A stretch of 64,000 nucleotides of DNA from NCBI GenBank assembly GCA_022559845.1, contig JAHNEJ010003582.1, forward strand, positions 62,001-126,000. Direction: 5' to 3'. Positions 34,960 through 44,650 of the stretch are shown in pieces. The stretch comes from Amorphophallus konjac (taxonomy: Eukaryota > Streptophyta > Magnoliopsida > Alismatales > Araceae). Every line of letters begins with the position of its first letter. The first letter of the stretch is position 1. A program made the translations under genes and the position numbers. Below the pieces are notes generated by a model. That model had not been told where the DNA came from, did no database searches, and saw nothing but the letters and a program-made list of their open reading frames with translations.

Positions 34960-37900
34960 GGATTCTTCGCATGCCTTTCTCTCTCCTCTTGCTTCCCCCC
35001 CTTGGTGCTCACCCCGCGCGCGCCTCCCTTTCCCGTGGTCTGCCCCCTGGTTACTGTGCGTGAGCTCCGGTGATGGCCGCCGGTGAGGGGGGAGGCTTTG
35101 TACCTCCCCCCTCCCCTTCTCCTCCCCCCCGGCTTCTTTGCTCTTCTTCTGGCGGCCCCCTCGCGTCGGTTTGTGCTGAGGCTGCAGCTCGCCATGGGTG
35201 TACGGCTGGTGCTGCTCATCCCGTGGCCTCTGGCCTTGGCACCGCTGCCATGGTTGGAGGGTCTGGTTCACCTCCCCTCACCTCCGACGGAGCCTCCTCG
35301 CCCGGGCTTGTTGCTCCTCAGACCCTCCCGTCGGTTCGCGCCGGCGACGCTACTGGCCGCTTGTCAGCCCTTTCGCCTCTCACTGTTAGCCACGTTTTTT
35401 CTCCTTTTCTCACGCCACATGTTGCCTCTTCATCTCAGCCATCCATCCTTCATCCGCAGCCCACGCATGCTTCGGCTACAGGACACGTTAGCTCTCCTTC
35501 GACGTTGTCTGTTGACCCCTCTAACACTATTCCTGATGGGACCGTCGGCCTAAACGATCCCCTGTTTTCCCTTCCGTGCGCCCTCCCGCCGCCTTCCGGG
35601 GCTCCGTTGATCGCCGGATGTCCGCTGCACGCCCATGCTTCGTCTCCGGCGCCTTCTATCACTGCCCCTACTCGTCCGCAGACCGCTGAGCCAGCGGACG
35701 GTGCTCTTCCCGTCGTCTCCGGCTCCTTGGCCCACCCTCCGGCCCTCCCGTCGGCCAGCTTTTCGTCCCACGACGGCCTCCCTCTCCACTCCCTGTCCGG
35801 CCTATCTCCAATCCCAGTTTGCCACGTTTTTTCCCATGTCTGCACGCCACCACTACAGACCTCCGCTCAACCGTCGGTCGCCCACCCTCTGCCCGCGCAA
35901 TCCCACATCTCTGGCCACGTTCCCCCTCTGTCAACTGTTGCCCCCGCGTTGACTCGCCCCTGCCTTGATGGGACGGCACCGCTAAACGGTGCTCTGTTTT
36001 CTGCTCATCCCCTTCGGGGCCCTTCCTCCTCGGCTCCGCCTACCTGCCCTGGTGGCTCCCCCGCTCCCACGGTGCCCCCCACCACTGCTACGCCGGCCGG
36101 GGAGCTGCGTGCGCCGTCTTCGGACGCGGCTGTTGTGCCCTCTTCGTTGAAAGGATGCCCTCCAGTCGGTGGCCCTAGCGCGCCGAGCACTTCCTCTGGG
36201 CAGGGCCGTCGTCCTCCTTCTCTTGCTGCTCCCCCCGCGGCCGGTGCTGCGGTGCGGCCCTCCGTGTCGGACGGAAGCCCGCCTGCCAGTGGTCTGTGTG
36301 CGCTGCCTTCGTCCTCTGGACAGGAGCGTCCCCCCCCTCCGACTGCTGCTCCTCCCTTGGTGGCGACGGGCGCTCCTCCCCCTGCGGTGGGCCCTACGCC
36401 CCTGGCCAGTTCTGCCCTGCTTCGTGTTGGGCCGCGTCCTCGCTGGGCGGCCAACCCAGGTGGTGGTCTGGCCCAAGGTGGCCCGCCAGCGCTTCCGTCT
36501 TCACAACCCCCCTCTACCGGTCACAACCCTTCTTTCTCACAGGTGGTCCTCAGTTCCTTTGAGCCACCTGCGTTGCCTTTGTCCGTCCATGCGCCTGCCG
36601 CCACCGACTCAGGAGAGCCAGCGGCTTTCTTCTCGCTTGAAGAAGTCCAAATGATGTGCACAACTCTGGAATTTGCTGTTATCGCCAGAACGCCGAAGGG
36701 CCGACCTGCTTTCGCTGATATACGGGCTCATCTTGCCCAACGCTTCAAGTTCAAACAGGATTTTATGCTCAGTGCCATGGATCGGCGCCACCTCCTCTTG
36801 CGCTTCTCCAACCGAGAGGACTTCTTACAAGTATTGCTCAAGGACTTCTTGCTTGTTCAGGGGCGACCATTTTGGTTCTTCAAATGGTCCCTTGGTTTCT
36901 CGCCCGATCATGACTCTCCCTTGGTCCCGGTCTGGATCGAGCTCCCGGGCATCCCGGTGAACTTCTACAATGAGGCTGCTATCACTTCCATCGCTGGCAG
37001 CATTGGGCCAATGCTTCAGACAGATCGCAACACCATCTGCATGAGCCGTGCTCATGCTGCACGCGCCTGTGTCCAACTAGATGCATCCAAGAAACTGCCT
37101 CACCGCGTCTGGGTTGGCATTGGCGCGGGAGGTTTCTGGCAGCCGGTGGTTATCCCCGATCCACCTCTCTTTTGCTCATCCTGTCGCCGCCTAGGGCATC
37201 TCTTGGGTGCCTGCAAGAAGAAGGCTCCACCTCCGCCTGCTGCGCCTGGAGCCTCCGCCTCGGGAGGAAGGCTTCATCCCAGCGTGACGCTTGCAGCTCC
37301 CGGCCCTCCTGCGGGGCCACCGCCGTCAGCTTCGTCCCCTGTGGGCCATATCTCCTCCCCCCTTGTGGGGGCCCTGCCCTCCCTTAATCCCCCTTGCGCC
37401 ATCGACGGGTCCGTTCTCCTGCATGTCGTCACCTCTCCCATGGGGGGAGGCACATGCGCCCCTGTTCTATGCCAACCTGCTTCAGGACTACCTGGGGCCT
37501 GCACTCCTGGCATCCTGCCCACGCCAGCCGCACCTCCAACCACCGCCTCGGCTCCGACCGTTGCGGCTCCTGCCATTGGGTCCTCCGTGGAGCTGAGCAC
37601 CACATGCTCGCTGCAGGGCCCACTGCCCCACCTCGAGCCCGTGCTCCAGTCGCCACAGCACCCATCGCCCAATGCCTCACCTCCCATGGTCGATGCATCG
37701 CCAAATGGGTCCTCCCTCCCGGGTGGTCCGTTTGGCGCCCGGCTATCTCCCGTGGCCCCTTCATTCGCCAGTTCGGTGCCCACCATCCTGCACGGTTGCC
37801 CTGTGCTCGGCTGTTCGTCTGAGGCCGCCAAGGAGGCGCCCACTGCTGCTGAGGAGGAACATGGGGATGCTACCCACGTGGCACTTTCTCTCCAGCTTCA

Positions 37901-39360
37901 GGCCCCATCTCTTGCAGCTGGCTCACCAGAGGCTCTGGTCGTCTCCGAGGTTGCTGCTAGAGTTGCACCTGTGGGTGCCAGTTTCAGCTTTTCGGCTGAA
38001 GCCCCACCTGCACCTCCCTCGGTGCCTGATCCTGCTGCTGCTATCCACTCACCTGCCCGTGGAGTTGAGGGGCCTCCCGCCCCTGCCATGGGGCACCCGT
38101 TCTCTATGTGCCCCACTATCCAAGTGCTCTCTGTGCCAGGTTTGGAGCCCATTTCTCAGTTTCCAGACTTGCCTGCAGCACATGCGAGATTTGTCGGCCT
38201 CGCCCCTCCTCCGGTCCCTCGTGACCGTGGTGTCTGCCCCCCGTCTTCTCCGACGATGGGCATCGCGTCCTTCCCCCCGGCAGCTCACCCTTCCGGGAAG
38301 GGCGATCCTCTTCCGTGCTCCGTTGTGCCGGCGGGTATCCCTCCTGCGGCCCGGGTGTCCTCCTCTTTGGTCCTCGGCCTCCTGGCACCGGATGCTCACC
38401 CCCTTGGCGGCCCCTCCTCTGGGCTTAATGCCGGGGCGGTTGCTTGGTTCCCTGGGGCACAGCCGTCCTCCAAGGCGGCTTGCGTTGAAGGGTCCTTGGC
38501 TTCCTCCTCTTCTCCGACGGCCGCCCCCCGCCTCTCCTTCGCTCAAGCTCTGAAGAAGAAAATCAATCGGGCCCCGGCCGGGCCGATCGTTGACTCCACC
38601 CCACCTCCTGCTCCGGTGCATCCAGTGGGTGTCGTGCCTTCCCCGGACCTCGGCATGCCTCTCAGGTTCCCCAAGCTCGTCCAGGCTCTCCATGTCCCCG
38701 GGCTTGAACCTGCTTCGGGGTTCCGTGACCTTACGGCGGCTCATACAGCTTTTGTGGGCACCGCTGGCTTGGACCGCTCTCGGCCGCCCTCGAGGATGGA
38801 TGGAGGAGCTCCTCGGCGCTCTTTCCGGCGCTCCAACTCCACTTCCTCCAAGCGTGATCGTCAGTGCATGTTTGAGGACGCTGCTCTTCCTCCTCGTCGT
38901 TCTCTCCGGATCCAGTCTTCTTCGATGGCGCGCCCGCCTTCCAGCTCGGACGTGCCCGATCCCGACGGTTCAGAGGCTGATCCTCTTGATTGGCCTGGCT
39001 CTCCTGCTCATCTGCGCGGTGTCCGTTCTGTGTTCTCGTCCGACTCTGAAGGGGTTTTCGACGAAGACGCCTATTTGTAGGGGCTTTGTTTCTTCTGTGG
39101 GCTCTTGGGCTTTTGTTTCTGCCCGCACTTGGGTTCTCTCGGCCTTTTGGCTTTCTTGGGCCTTTAGGCCTTGTACGCTTCTTGGCCCTCTTCGGCCTTC
39201 CCCCCCCCCCCCCCCTCTGTACCCCTTTCTCTTTTCTACCTTCATATATGAAAATCGCTTGCCTGGTGGCCGGGATAGTGGTTTCATCTTCTTCCGCAAT
39301 GAAGAGATGAACCCCCTCTCCATGTCTCCCCCCTTGCAAGTATCAACTTTAGTTAAAAAA
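34960..39360 (+). mobile_element. LINE-type non-LTR element carrying ORF1 only, with 16-bp TSD
   Basis: The 4.4 kb segment is flanked by a perfect direct repeat AAGGACGCGGAGCGCG (34944-34959 and 39361-39376) and ends in a short A run directly before the second copy, which is the signature of target-primed reverse transcription. It has a ~110-base 5' leader, one ORF of 1335 codons with plant LINE ORF1 domains, a ~280-base 3' UTR and the tail. No endonuclease or RT ORF is present, so it would need enzymes from another LINE. The intact TSD and full-length ORF indicate a recent insertion with a complete 5' end, unlike the usual 5'-truncated LINE copies. Confidence 0.85.
35073..39080 (+). CDS. LINE ORF1-type nucleic-acid-binding protein (DUF4283 plus zinc knuckle)
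   Basis: An uninterrupted 1335-codon frame from ATG 35073. The first ~520 residues are Pro/Ser/Ala-rich and contain a diverged internal duplication (VSHVFSPFLTPH around residue 110; VCHVFSHVCTPP around 250). Residues ~527-690 match the DUF4283 domain of plant LINE ORF1 proteins (EFAVIARTPKGRPAFADIRA, RHLLLRFSNREDF, PFWFFKWSLGFSPDHD, VPVWIELPGIPVNFYNE). A CX2CX4HX4C knuckle, CSSCRRLGHLLGAC, follows at ~700-713. The C-terminal half is again Pro/Ala/Ser-rich with two copies of VPGLEP...AAH..FVG (~1020 and ~1215) and ends in an acidic tail SDSEGVFDEDAYL. The protein should bind element RNA in a particle. It is much longer than I would expect for ORF1 of this family. GC content is far above its flanks. 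Confidence 0.82.
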   Translation: MAAGEGGGFVPPPSPSPPPRLLCSSSGGPLASVCAEAAARHGCTAGAAHPVASGLGTAAMVGGSGSPPLTSDGASSPGLVAPQTLPSVRAGDATGRLSALSPLTVSHVFSPFLTPHVASSSQPSILHPQPTHASATGHVSSPSTLSVDPSNTIPDGTVGLNDPLFSLPCALPPPSGAPLIAGCPLHAHASSPAPSITAPTRPQTAEPADGALPVVSGSLAHPPALPSASFSSHDGLPLHSLSGLSPIPVCHVFSHVCTPPLQTSAQPSVAHPLPAQSHISGHVPPLSTVAPALTRPCLDGTAPLNGALFSAHPLRGPSSSAPPTCPGGSPAPTVPPTTATPAGELRAPSSDAAVVPSSLKGCPPVGGPSAPSTSSGQGRRPPSLAAPPAAGAAVRPSVSDGSPPASGLCALPSSSGQERPPPPTAAPPLVATGAPPPAVGPTPLASSALLRVGPRPRWAANPGGGLAQGGPPALPSSQPPSTGHNPSFSQVVLSSFEPPALPLSVHAPAATDSGEPAAFFSLEEVQMMCTTLEFAVIARTPKGRPAFADIRAHLAQRFKFKQDFMLSAMDRRHLLLRFSNREDFLQVLLKDFLLVQGRPFWFFKWSLGFSPDHDSPLVPVWIELPGIPVNFYNEAAITSIAGSIGPMLQTDRNTICMSRAHAARACVQLDASKKLPHRVWVGIGAGGFWQPVVIPDPPLFCSSCRRLGHLLGACKKKAPPPPAAPGASASGGRLHPSVTLAAPGPPAGPPPSASSPVGHISSPLVGALPSLNPPCAIDGSVLLHVVTSPMGGGTCAPVLCQPASGLPGACTPGILPTPAAPPTTASAPTVAAPAIGSSVELSTTCSLQGPLPHLEPVLQSPQHPSPNASPPMVDASPNGSSLPGGPFGARLSPVAPSFASSVPTILHGCPVLGCSSEAAKEAPTAAEEEHGDATHVALSLQLQAPSLAAGSPEALVVSEVAARVAPVGASFSFSAEAPPAPPSVPDPAAAIHSPARGVEGPPAPAMGHPFSMCPTIQVLSVPGLEPISQFPDLPAAHARFVGLAPPPVPRDRGVCPPSSPTMGIASFPPAAHPSGKGDPLPCSVVPAGIPPAARVSSSLVLGLLAPDAHPLGGPSSGLNAGAVAWFPGAQPSSKAACVEGSLASSSSPTAAPRLSFAQALKKKINRAPAGPIVDSTPPPAPVHPVGVVPSPDLGMPLRFPKLVQALHVPGLEPASGFRDLTAAHTAFVGTAGLDRSRPPSRMDGGAPRRSFRRSNSTSSKRDRQCMFEDAALPPRRSLRIQSSSMARPPSSSDVPDPDGSEADPLDWPGSPAHLRGVRSVFSSDSEGVFDEDAYL

Positions 39361-39499
39361 AAGGACGCGGAGCGCGCGCGGGCTCCTCTTTTCTTTGTTT
39401 TGTTGTTTGTTTGCTGCAACACAGAAATAAGAGAAGGGGGAGAAGGGGCCACCACGGGAGATTGCTCCGGCGGGGCGAGCAGGACAAGTGTGATATAGC

Positions 39500-40000
39500 A
39501 AAATATGGGGGTTAAACGGCCATAGCGGGAAGTGACTAGCCGCGGCCTCGGGGGGACGGGAATGGTGCAAAAATTAAATAACAAGAATTGAAACGGCCAT
39601 TGGGGAAGTGACTCGCCGCGGCCTCGAGAATATGAGCAGATAATAAGATGACAGAATATGAAGAGAATACAAAGAGCGGGAATTTAAACGGCCATTGGGG
39701 AAGTGACTCGCCGCGGCCTCGATGATAAGAGCAGAATATAACAGAATATAAAGAGAATATAAGAACGGAAATTTAAACGGCCATTGGGGATGTGACTCGC
39801 CGCGGTCTCGATGATATAAGCAGAATATAACAAAACATAAAGAGATTATAGGAATAGAAATTTAAACGGTCATTGGGGAAGTGACTCGTCGCGGCCTCGA
39901 TGATATAAGTAGAATATAATAAAATATAAAGAGAATATAGGAAACAGAAATTTAAACGGCCATTGGGGAAGTGACTCGCCGCGGCCTCGATGACAAGATG
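39500..40000. repeat. Tandem array, ~88-bp unit, six copies
   Basis: Unit starts TTTAAACGGCCATTGGGGAA, continues GTGACTCGCCGCGGCCTCGA and then an AT-rich stretch with repeated GAATATAA. The array resumes the giant element's 3' region to the right of the LINE. Confidence 0.9.
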
Positions 40001-40620
40001 TGATCGCCAGGGGCCAAAAGACCCCAAAATAAGAAAGTGATCGCGCCTACCTCGAGAGCGGGAGATGGCGGGTTGCTTCTTCCTCTCCCTTCGACCGGCC
40101 GACGGAGAGGGCTTTCCTCGGTTACCCTTGCAAAACAACGACAAACAAGTAACAAGTGGATTAGAAAGATGAAGGTGTAGTATTCAAATCCTTGCGATAA
40201 AAGTAACGAAATGATGGCAAGACACACACCTGGTTGGTGTTATCTTTTAAACCTCTCTCGGACTCGAGTGGGAGAAAAATGAGATGATGGATGCAAGAAG
40301 TATAAGAGAAGAGGCGCCCTTGTGAAGGGAGATAGAGGATGCAGTATGATGAATGTAAAGAACTATGAAGAAGAAGGGGAAGAAAAGGCTTATTGGATGA
40401 GCCGAGGGTGAAATCCGGCGGAGCTCCGGCAGCGTGGGGACGACATGGAAGCGCGGTGGATGGAGACGACCTTCCTCTCGCGAGCGTGGGCACCCGAGAA
40501 GCCGGCAGAACCTCCACCTACAAAAGACCCGACGGGTTAGAAAATGACTCCGTAGCCTCTGGGCTCCGGCAGCCTATCGGATCACTGCTTAGCTCCCCCA
40601 GAACTGAGGGGGTGGGCCTC
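40001..40620 (-). other. Region downstream of a minus-strand TATA box, no recognised product
   Basis: GC-moderate, non-repetitive sequence. If the TATA box at 40621-40628 is used, the transcript would run leftwards through here into the 88-bp array. The longest minus frame (to 40161) has no ATG at a sensible place and no recognisable domain. A non-coding or spliced transcript is possible but unproven. Confidence 0.4.
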
Positions 40621-40628
40621 TATTTATA
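40621..40628 (-). promoter_or_regulatory. Minus-strand TATA box next to a palindrome
   Basis: Minus strand CCCTATAAATAGAGG, a strong plant TATA consensus. A 28-bp near-perfect palindrome (40643-40670) sits 15 bases upstream of it, the same layout as at the plus-strand gene starting at 44651. The sequence is almost symmetrical, so a plus-strand role cannot be excluded. Confidence 0.5.
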
Positions 40629-40642
40629 GGGCTCCGGAGGGT

Positions 40643-41263
40643 GGAGGCGTCCAGGACCCTGGACACCTCCATCAGGGCCGAAATAATATTTTATTCTATT
40701 TTTATTGATTTTTTTGGAATACTTTTGTGGAGGCGTCCAGGGTCCCGGACGCCTCAAGCAGGTCCACCGAAAACCGACGACGGCACAACGCGTGGTTTTG
40801 TGAGCGGCGCCTCGTGATTCAGAAATGGGCGCGTCCAGCTGACTGAACGTCTCTATAATTTGGATTTTTTCACACACGACAAACCGTCGTTCGGTGGCCG
40901 GCGCCTGTGAGTGAGTTGATGGAGGCGTCCAGGGGCCTGGACGCCTCCAAAAGTATATTATTTTTTATTTTTCTTTTGTCTTTTATACAAGGGCTGGCAT
41001 TTTAATTTTTTTTATTTGTTTTTATGGAGGCGTCCAGGGGCCTGGACGCCTCCATTAATATGTATTTTTTATTTATTTTATTTTTTTATGCCAACTGGCA
41101 TTTTATTAATATTTATTATTATTAGTTTTTATGGAGGCGTCCAGGGTCCTGGACGCCTCCATTAAAATATATATATTTTTATTTATTTTTGGGCCCTGAG
41201 AAAAATAATAAAATAATAAAATAAATTAAAAAGATGGGGGCGTCCAGGGGCCTGGACGCCCCC
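40643..41263. repeat. Cluster of six GGCGTCC palindromes in AT-rich spacer
   Basis: Palindromes of 26-28 bp, GGAGGCGTCCAGG followed by the inverse CCTGGACGCCTCC, at 40643-40670, 40729-40755, 40921-40948, 41026-41053, 41133-41160 and 41236-41263. Arms are nearly perfect; the AT-rich spacers between them are unrelated except for TGGCATTTTATT-type strings. Spacing is about 85-190 bp. Confidence 0.92.
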
Positions 41264-42644
41264 ATTAAGACCCACCCGGGTCCTCAAATCAGGCGTCGGC
41301 GGCCGCCCGGTAGACCCCCTTCTTGATTCCAGAACCTCTTGATGCGTCCGACTGGTGTTGATGCCGTCCGAATGCCGTGACGAGACGATTCCGGATGCCG
41401 AAAAAGGCAGAAGAAGACCCGAGAAAAGGAAGCACTCGAGTGATTCAGAATGCGTAAGCCGTTGCGGGGCGTTGTATAGTAATATAGACTTTCTCAGGAG
41501 GCGTCAAGAATGGCGTGTCTACAGCTGCCCCGCCTTAGCGTCTGCTTTGCAAGGGAGCGACACGTAGTGGAATGGTATCGAAGTGGAGTGGAGTGAAGTG
41601 GGAGCGGACTGATAAGTTGATGCCAAGGTGTGATGAGACACGTTTTTGACGTTACTGTTTGGAATCTTTCCTGGAGTTTCAATGAGGCGACCTTGAAGAA
41701 GGTCTTTCAAACATTGTCGATTGCTTGGACGGAGATCAAATAAGGGAGGGTGAGATGTGCGCTCAGGCACGAAACAAAAGGAGACCAACTTCTCGGTGTG
41801 GAAGTACCTGGGTCATAAATCGAGGTTTCACCTTTGGGGAGCGGTTACCCCTTTGGGGAGCGGTTACCCCTTTGGGGAGCGGTTACCAGCCAATGTGGAA
41901 GTGCTGCGGCCAAGGTGGGTCAAAAAAGGTAAAGGAATATCTGAGGGTCTGTCCAAACAAGGGTCTCCTTTGGAAGAGCAGCGTAGGGCTGTCTCAAGGA
42001 AACTCAGTATTTCATTCGGAGTGGAATATCTCATATTTGTGGGAATTGGAGCACAACGGCTTTCACAATCGAATCACTTGAATGATCTTCCGCAATAAAT
42101 CAAAGTCCTATATGAATGCATGCTGGGTTCAAAGAAAAATTTAAAACAAACAAAAATAGAAAATAGCCAAGGATAATATTGTCAACTTGTGAAGAACGGG
42201 TCAGGATACCGACCCGGTGAGCTGATACTGGGCTGGGGCCCGTTTATCCGCGCACCAACTCACTGAATGGAACCGTCGTCCCCATTCTATCACAAGTTGA
42301 CGGCCTATCCGTACAACCCAAATTCCTCCGGGATCATCATCATTTTTGTTGAAGGGGAATTCAGATCCCAGATTCGTTCGAGCCGCAAGGTCCTTGACAT
42401 GTTCTAGTAGCGTAAGTATCATATACTACGATGCATGACAAGGTGGGACCAACCAATGAAAGGTGGGACAGGAGATAGGACAAAGACGTCCGTTAGTAAA
42501 ACCTGCACAGGCCAGCAAAGGTTAGCAACATCATAAAGTAGCAGAATCATAGCAGAATCGCACCACAGTTCAAAGGAGATCCAGACAAAATCTGATAGCG
42601 ACCGCTGATGTGACATGTTCTGTCCTGTAGCGATCTTCCCTTCC
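41264..42644. other. Spacer upstream of the first antisense gene, with a 19-bp triplicate
   Basis: No coding sequence recognised. Three perfect tandem copies of CCTTTGGGGAGCGGTTACC occupy 41831-41887. The right part is the likely promoter of the gene at 42740. Confidence 0.6.
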
Positions 42645-42650
42645 TATAAG
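42645..42650 (+). promoter_or_regulatory. TATA box of the first antisense gene
   Basis: CCTATAAGAA, 90 bases before the ATG at 42740. Position and sequence fit a core promoter. Confidence 0.55.
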
Positions 42651-42739
42651 AACTCCCCTTAGGCTAGTTCATTCAAATGCACCAAGGTGGGTTTTGGAAG
42701 CTCAGGAGAGGAAGGAGAGGAGAATCTAGAGATTTCAGG

Positions 42740-44148
42740 ATGGAAGGAGAGTCTTCCCGCGTTATGAAGAGGAGCAGGCCTAGCAGCGAGATCAGGCGAC
42801 TCTCCGACCTCGAGGGTCATCTGAGTAGGACGATCTTGTCGCATATGGTAAGCTGATTCATTTCAAATTTCTCCACGTGAACCTTCTTCTTACTTACTTC
42901 CTTTCTTCTTCTTTCCTCTTCTAGCCATATCCACTCTTCCCAGGCCCGAGGAAGTTTTCCAAGCTGCCGTGGCTTTCAAAGCTGACTTCCAATATCTCCA
43001 TTGGCATGAGGGCCATACTCTCGAAGTGGCATCTGCAGGGGCTCCATATTCACGCCAAGCATTACGAGAAGATTCGTATGGACTGGGCGGCTATGAGCGC
43101 ACTAGTGGAGATCTGGCATCCCCAGACCCACACTTTTATCTTCCCGACCTTTGAGGTGACCATCCTCCTTGAGGAGGTGGAACTTCTGCTCGGATTGAAG
43201 AAATTCAAGAGTGACGGGAAGGTGAAGGCTATGCGGATGCTGACACGGGGGACTTCTGAAAGTGTCCTTGGAAGCTTCATGCCGCCCGACGCAGCCCGAA
43301 AGGGCCGTACTCAAAAGGGCATCGATCTCCAAAAGCTTGCGGAGTGGGTCATGTACGCCCTGAGAGGGTCACCAGACGATGACTATTTGGAGGGAATCAT
43401 GAAGGGGTTCACCATTTGTCTGGCGGGTGCTCTCTTGTTCCCTTATACCGACAACGTGGTGGAGGAAGACCAACTGGGTGCTATCTGCGGGATCTGGTGT
43501 GGAAAGAGGGTGGGACCCGCCGTCCTTGCCTATCTTTATAGCGGTCTTACTGCCTCGAGTATGGGTAAGCCTCCTTTTGGTTGCGCACTTGTCCTGAGCT
43601 GCTGGCTGGATTTGCATTTCAAGTTTGATCACCGCGAGGGAATGCCAACTGCTTCGAAGCTTTTCCAACAAAGCCCTCTTCATCACATAGCCGACGTGTT
43701 AGGCTTCGGTGGTACTGTAGTGAATCGCGTTCCGTGGCTGAAGAAACGTGAAGACTGGAGGTCTCACTTCCGCACCGTGACACAAGGCTTTTTTACTTGC
43801 GCACCGGCATGTTTGCTTTCGCTAGATCTCCTCATGAGGTCTTCTCCCGAAGTTGATCTTCAACTAATCGGCGCGACCGAGTTCGTTCTTTACAACGCGC
43901 ATCGGTGCTGCCTCCAGATTGGCATCCCACGCCATTCGTTCCCACCTCCGACTGGCATCGTTCCTTTGAAGAAGAGGGAGTTGGGTACTGAAGCGGACGC
44001 GAAGGAAGCGAAGGCCATTAAACCTCCCTGGAAGATAAGTGTCGCAGGAAAGGCGTTAGCGCACGTGGTGGAAAAATGCGAGCCGTGGAGGGCTTATGTA
44101 ACCGAACTGGGGAAGTTAAGGCCTAAGGCGCCTAAACCCCTGATGTAG
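42740..44148 (+). CDS. Plant mobile domain-like protein, antisense gene 1 (two exons)
   Basis: Exons 42740-42847 and 42925-44148 are joined by a 77-bp phase-0 intron with GT...CTAG ends, giving 443 residues. The start is set by homology: the N-terminus MEGESS with RRLSDLEGHLS matches that of the gene at 53684. The core around residues ~60-330 has the pattern of plant mobile domain (PF10536) or DUF7745-type proteins: LVEIWHPQTHTFIFPTFEV, then TILLEEVELLLGL, and a later conserved Trp/Cys-rich helical part. These families occur in host MAIN-like proteins, which act in nuclear silencing pathways, and as cargo of plant transposons. The biochemical role is not known. The frame is fully open, a TATA box lies upstream and AATAAA follows at 44169. 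It is antisense to the pol genes to its right. Confidence 0.7.
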
Positions 44149-44168
44149 CTCATTCTGCTTTCTGATGG

Positions 44169-44174
44169 AATAAA
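44169..44174 (+). terminator. Polyadenylation signal of antisense gene 1
   Basis: AATAAA 21 bases after the stop codon, followed by a T-rich stretch. Confidence 0.6.
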
Positions 44175-44327
44175 ATCTGGCATTTGGATGTTTCGGACCC
44201 CCGTCCCCTTAATTATTATCTTTTTTATGATTTTTCTTTTTCTTTCCTTTTTTTCTTTTGTTTGGATTATATACATACTTTAAACCCTTTTTTCTTTTTT
44301 TTATATTTTTTTATTATTTTTTATTAT

Positions 44328-44550
44328 GGGGCGTCCAGAGGCCTGGACGCCCCTACTTTTTATTATTTTTATTATTATTTTTTTTTTGTTTGGGGGCGTC
44401 CAGGGACCTGGACGACCCTAATATTTTATTTTTTTTTTTATTTTTTAATTTTTTGGTTTGGGGGCGTCCAGGCGCCTGGACGCCCCTAAGGTTTTTGAAT
44501 TTTTTTAAAAAAAATAAAAAAATGGGGGCGTCCAGGCGCATGGACGCCCC
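44328..44550. repeat. Four GGCGTCC palindromes upstream of antisense gene 2
   Basis: At 44328-44353, 44392-44417, 44461-44486 and 44524-44550, with GGGGCGTCCAGG arms and their inverse. The last ends 15 bases before the TATA box. Confidence 0.92.
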
Positions 44551-44565
44551 AATTAAAGCTTAATC

Positions 44566-44574
44566 TATATATAG
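44566..44574 (+). promoter_or_regulatory. TATA box of antisense gene 2
   Basis: TATATATAG, 77 bases before the ATG at 44651. Confidence 0.55.
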
Positions 44575-44650
44575 GGGGGGCTCCCCCCCTAACTCACTTA
44601 CTGTTCATTCTGACCGTCCAGCCACTCCAAACGACCCATTCTTAGTCCCA

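Noticed and set aside
35450..39584. Many other-frame ORFs across the LINE ORF1 region
   Set aside because: GC-rich third positions leave all frames nearly stop-free; only the 35073-39080 frame contains recognised domains.
40161..40517. 118-codon minus frame near the 40621 TATA box
   Set aside because: It has no ATG at its 5' end, no domain and crosses sequence that looks non-coding.
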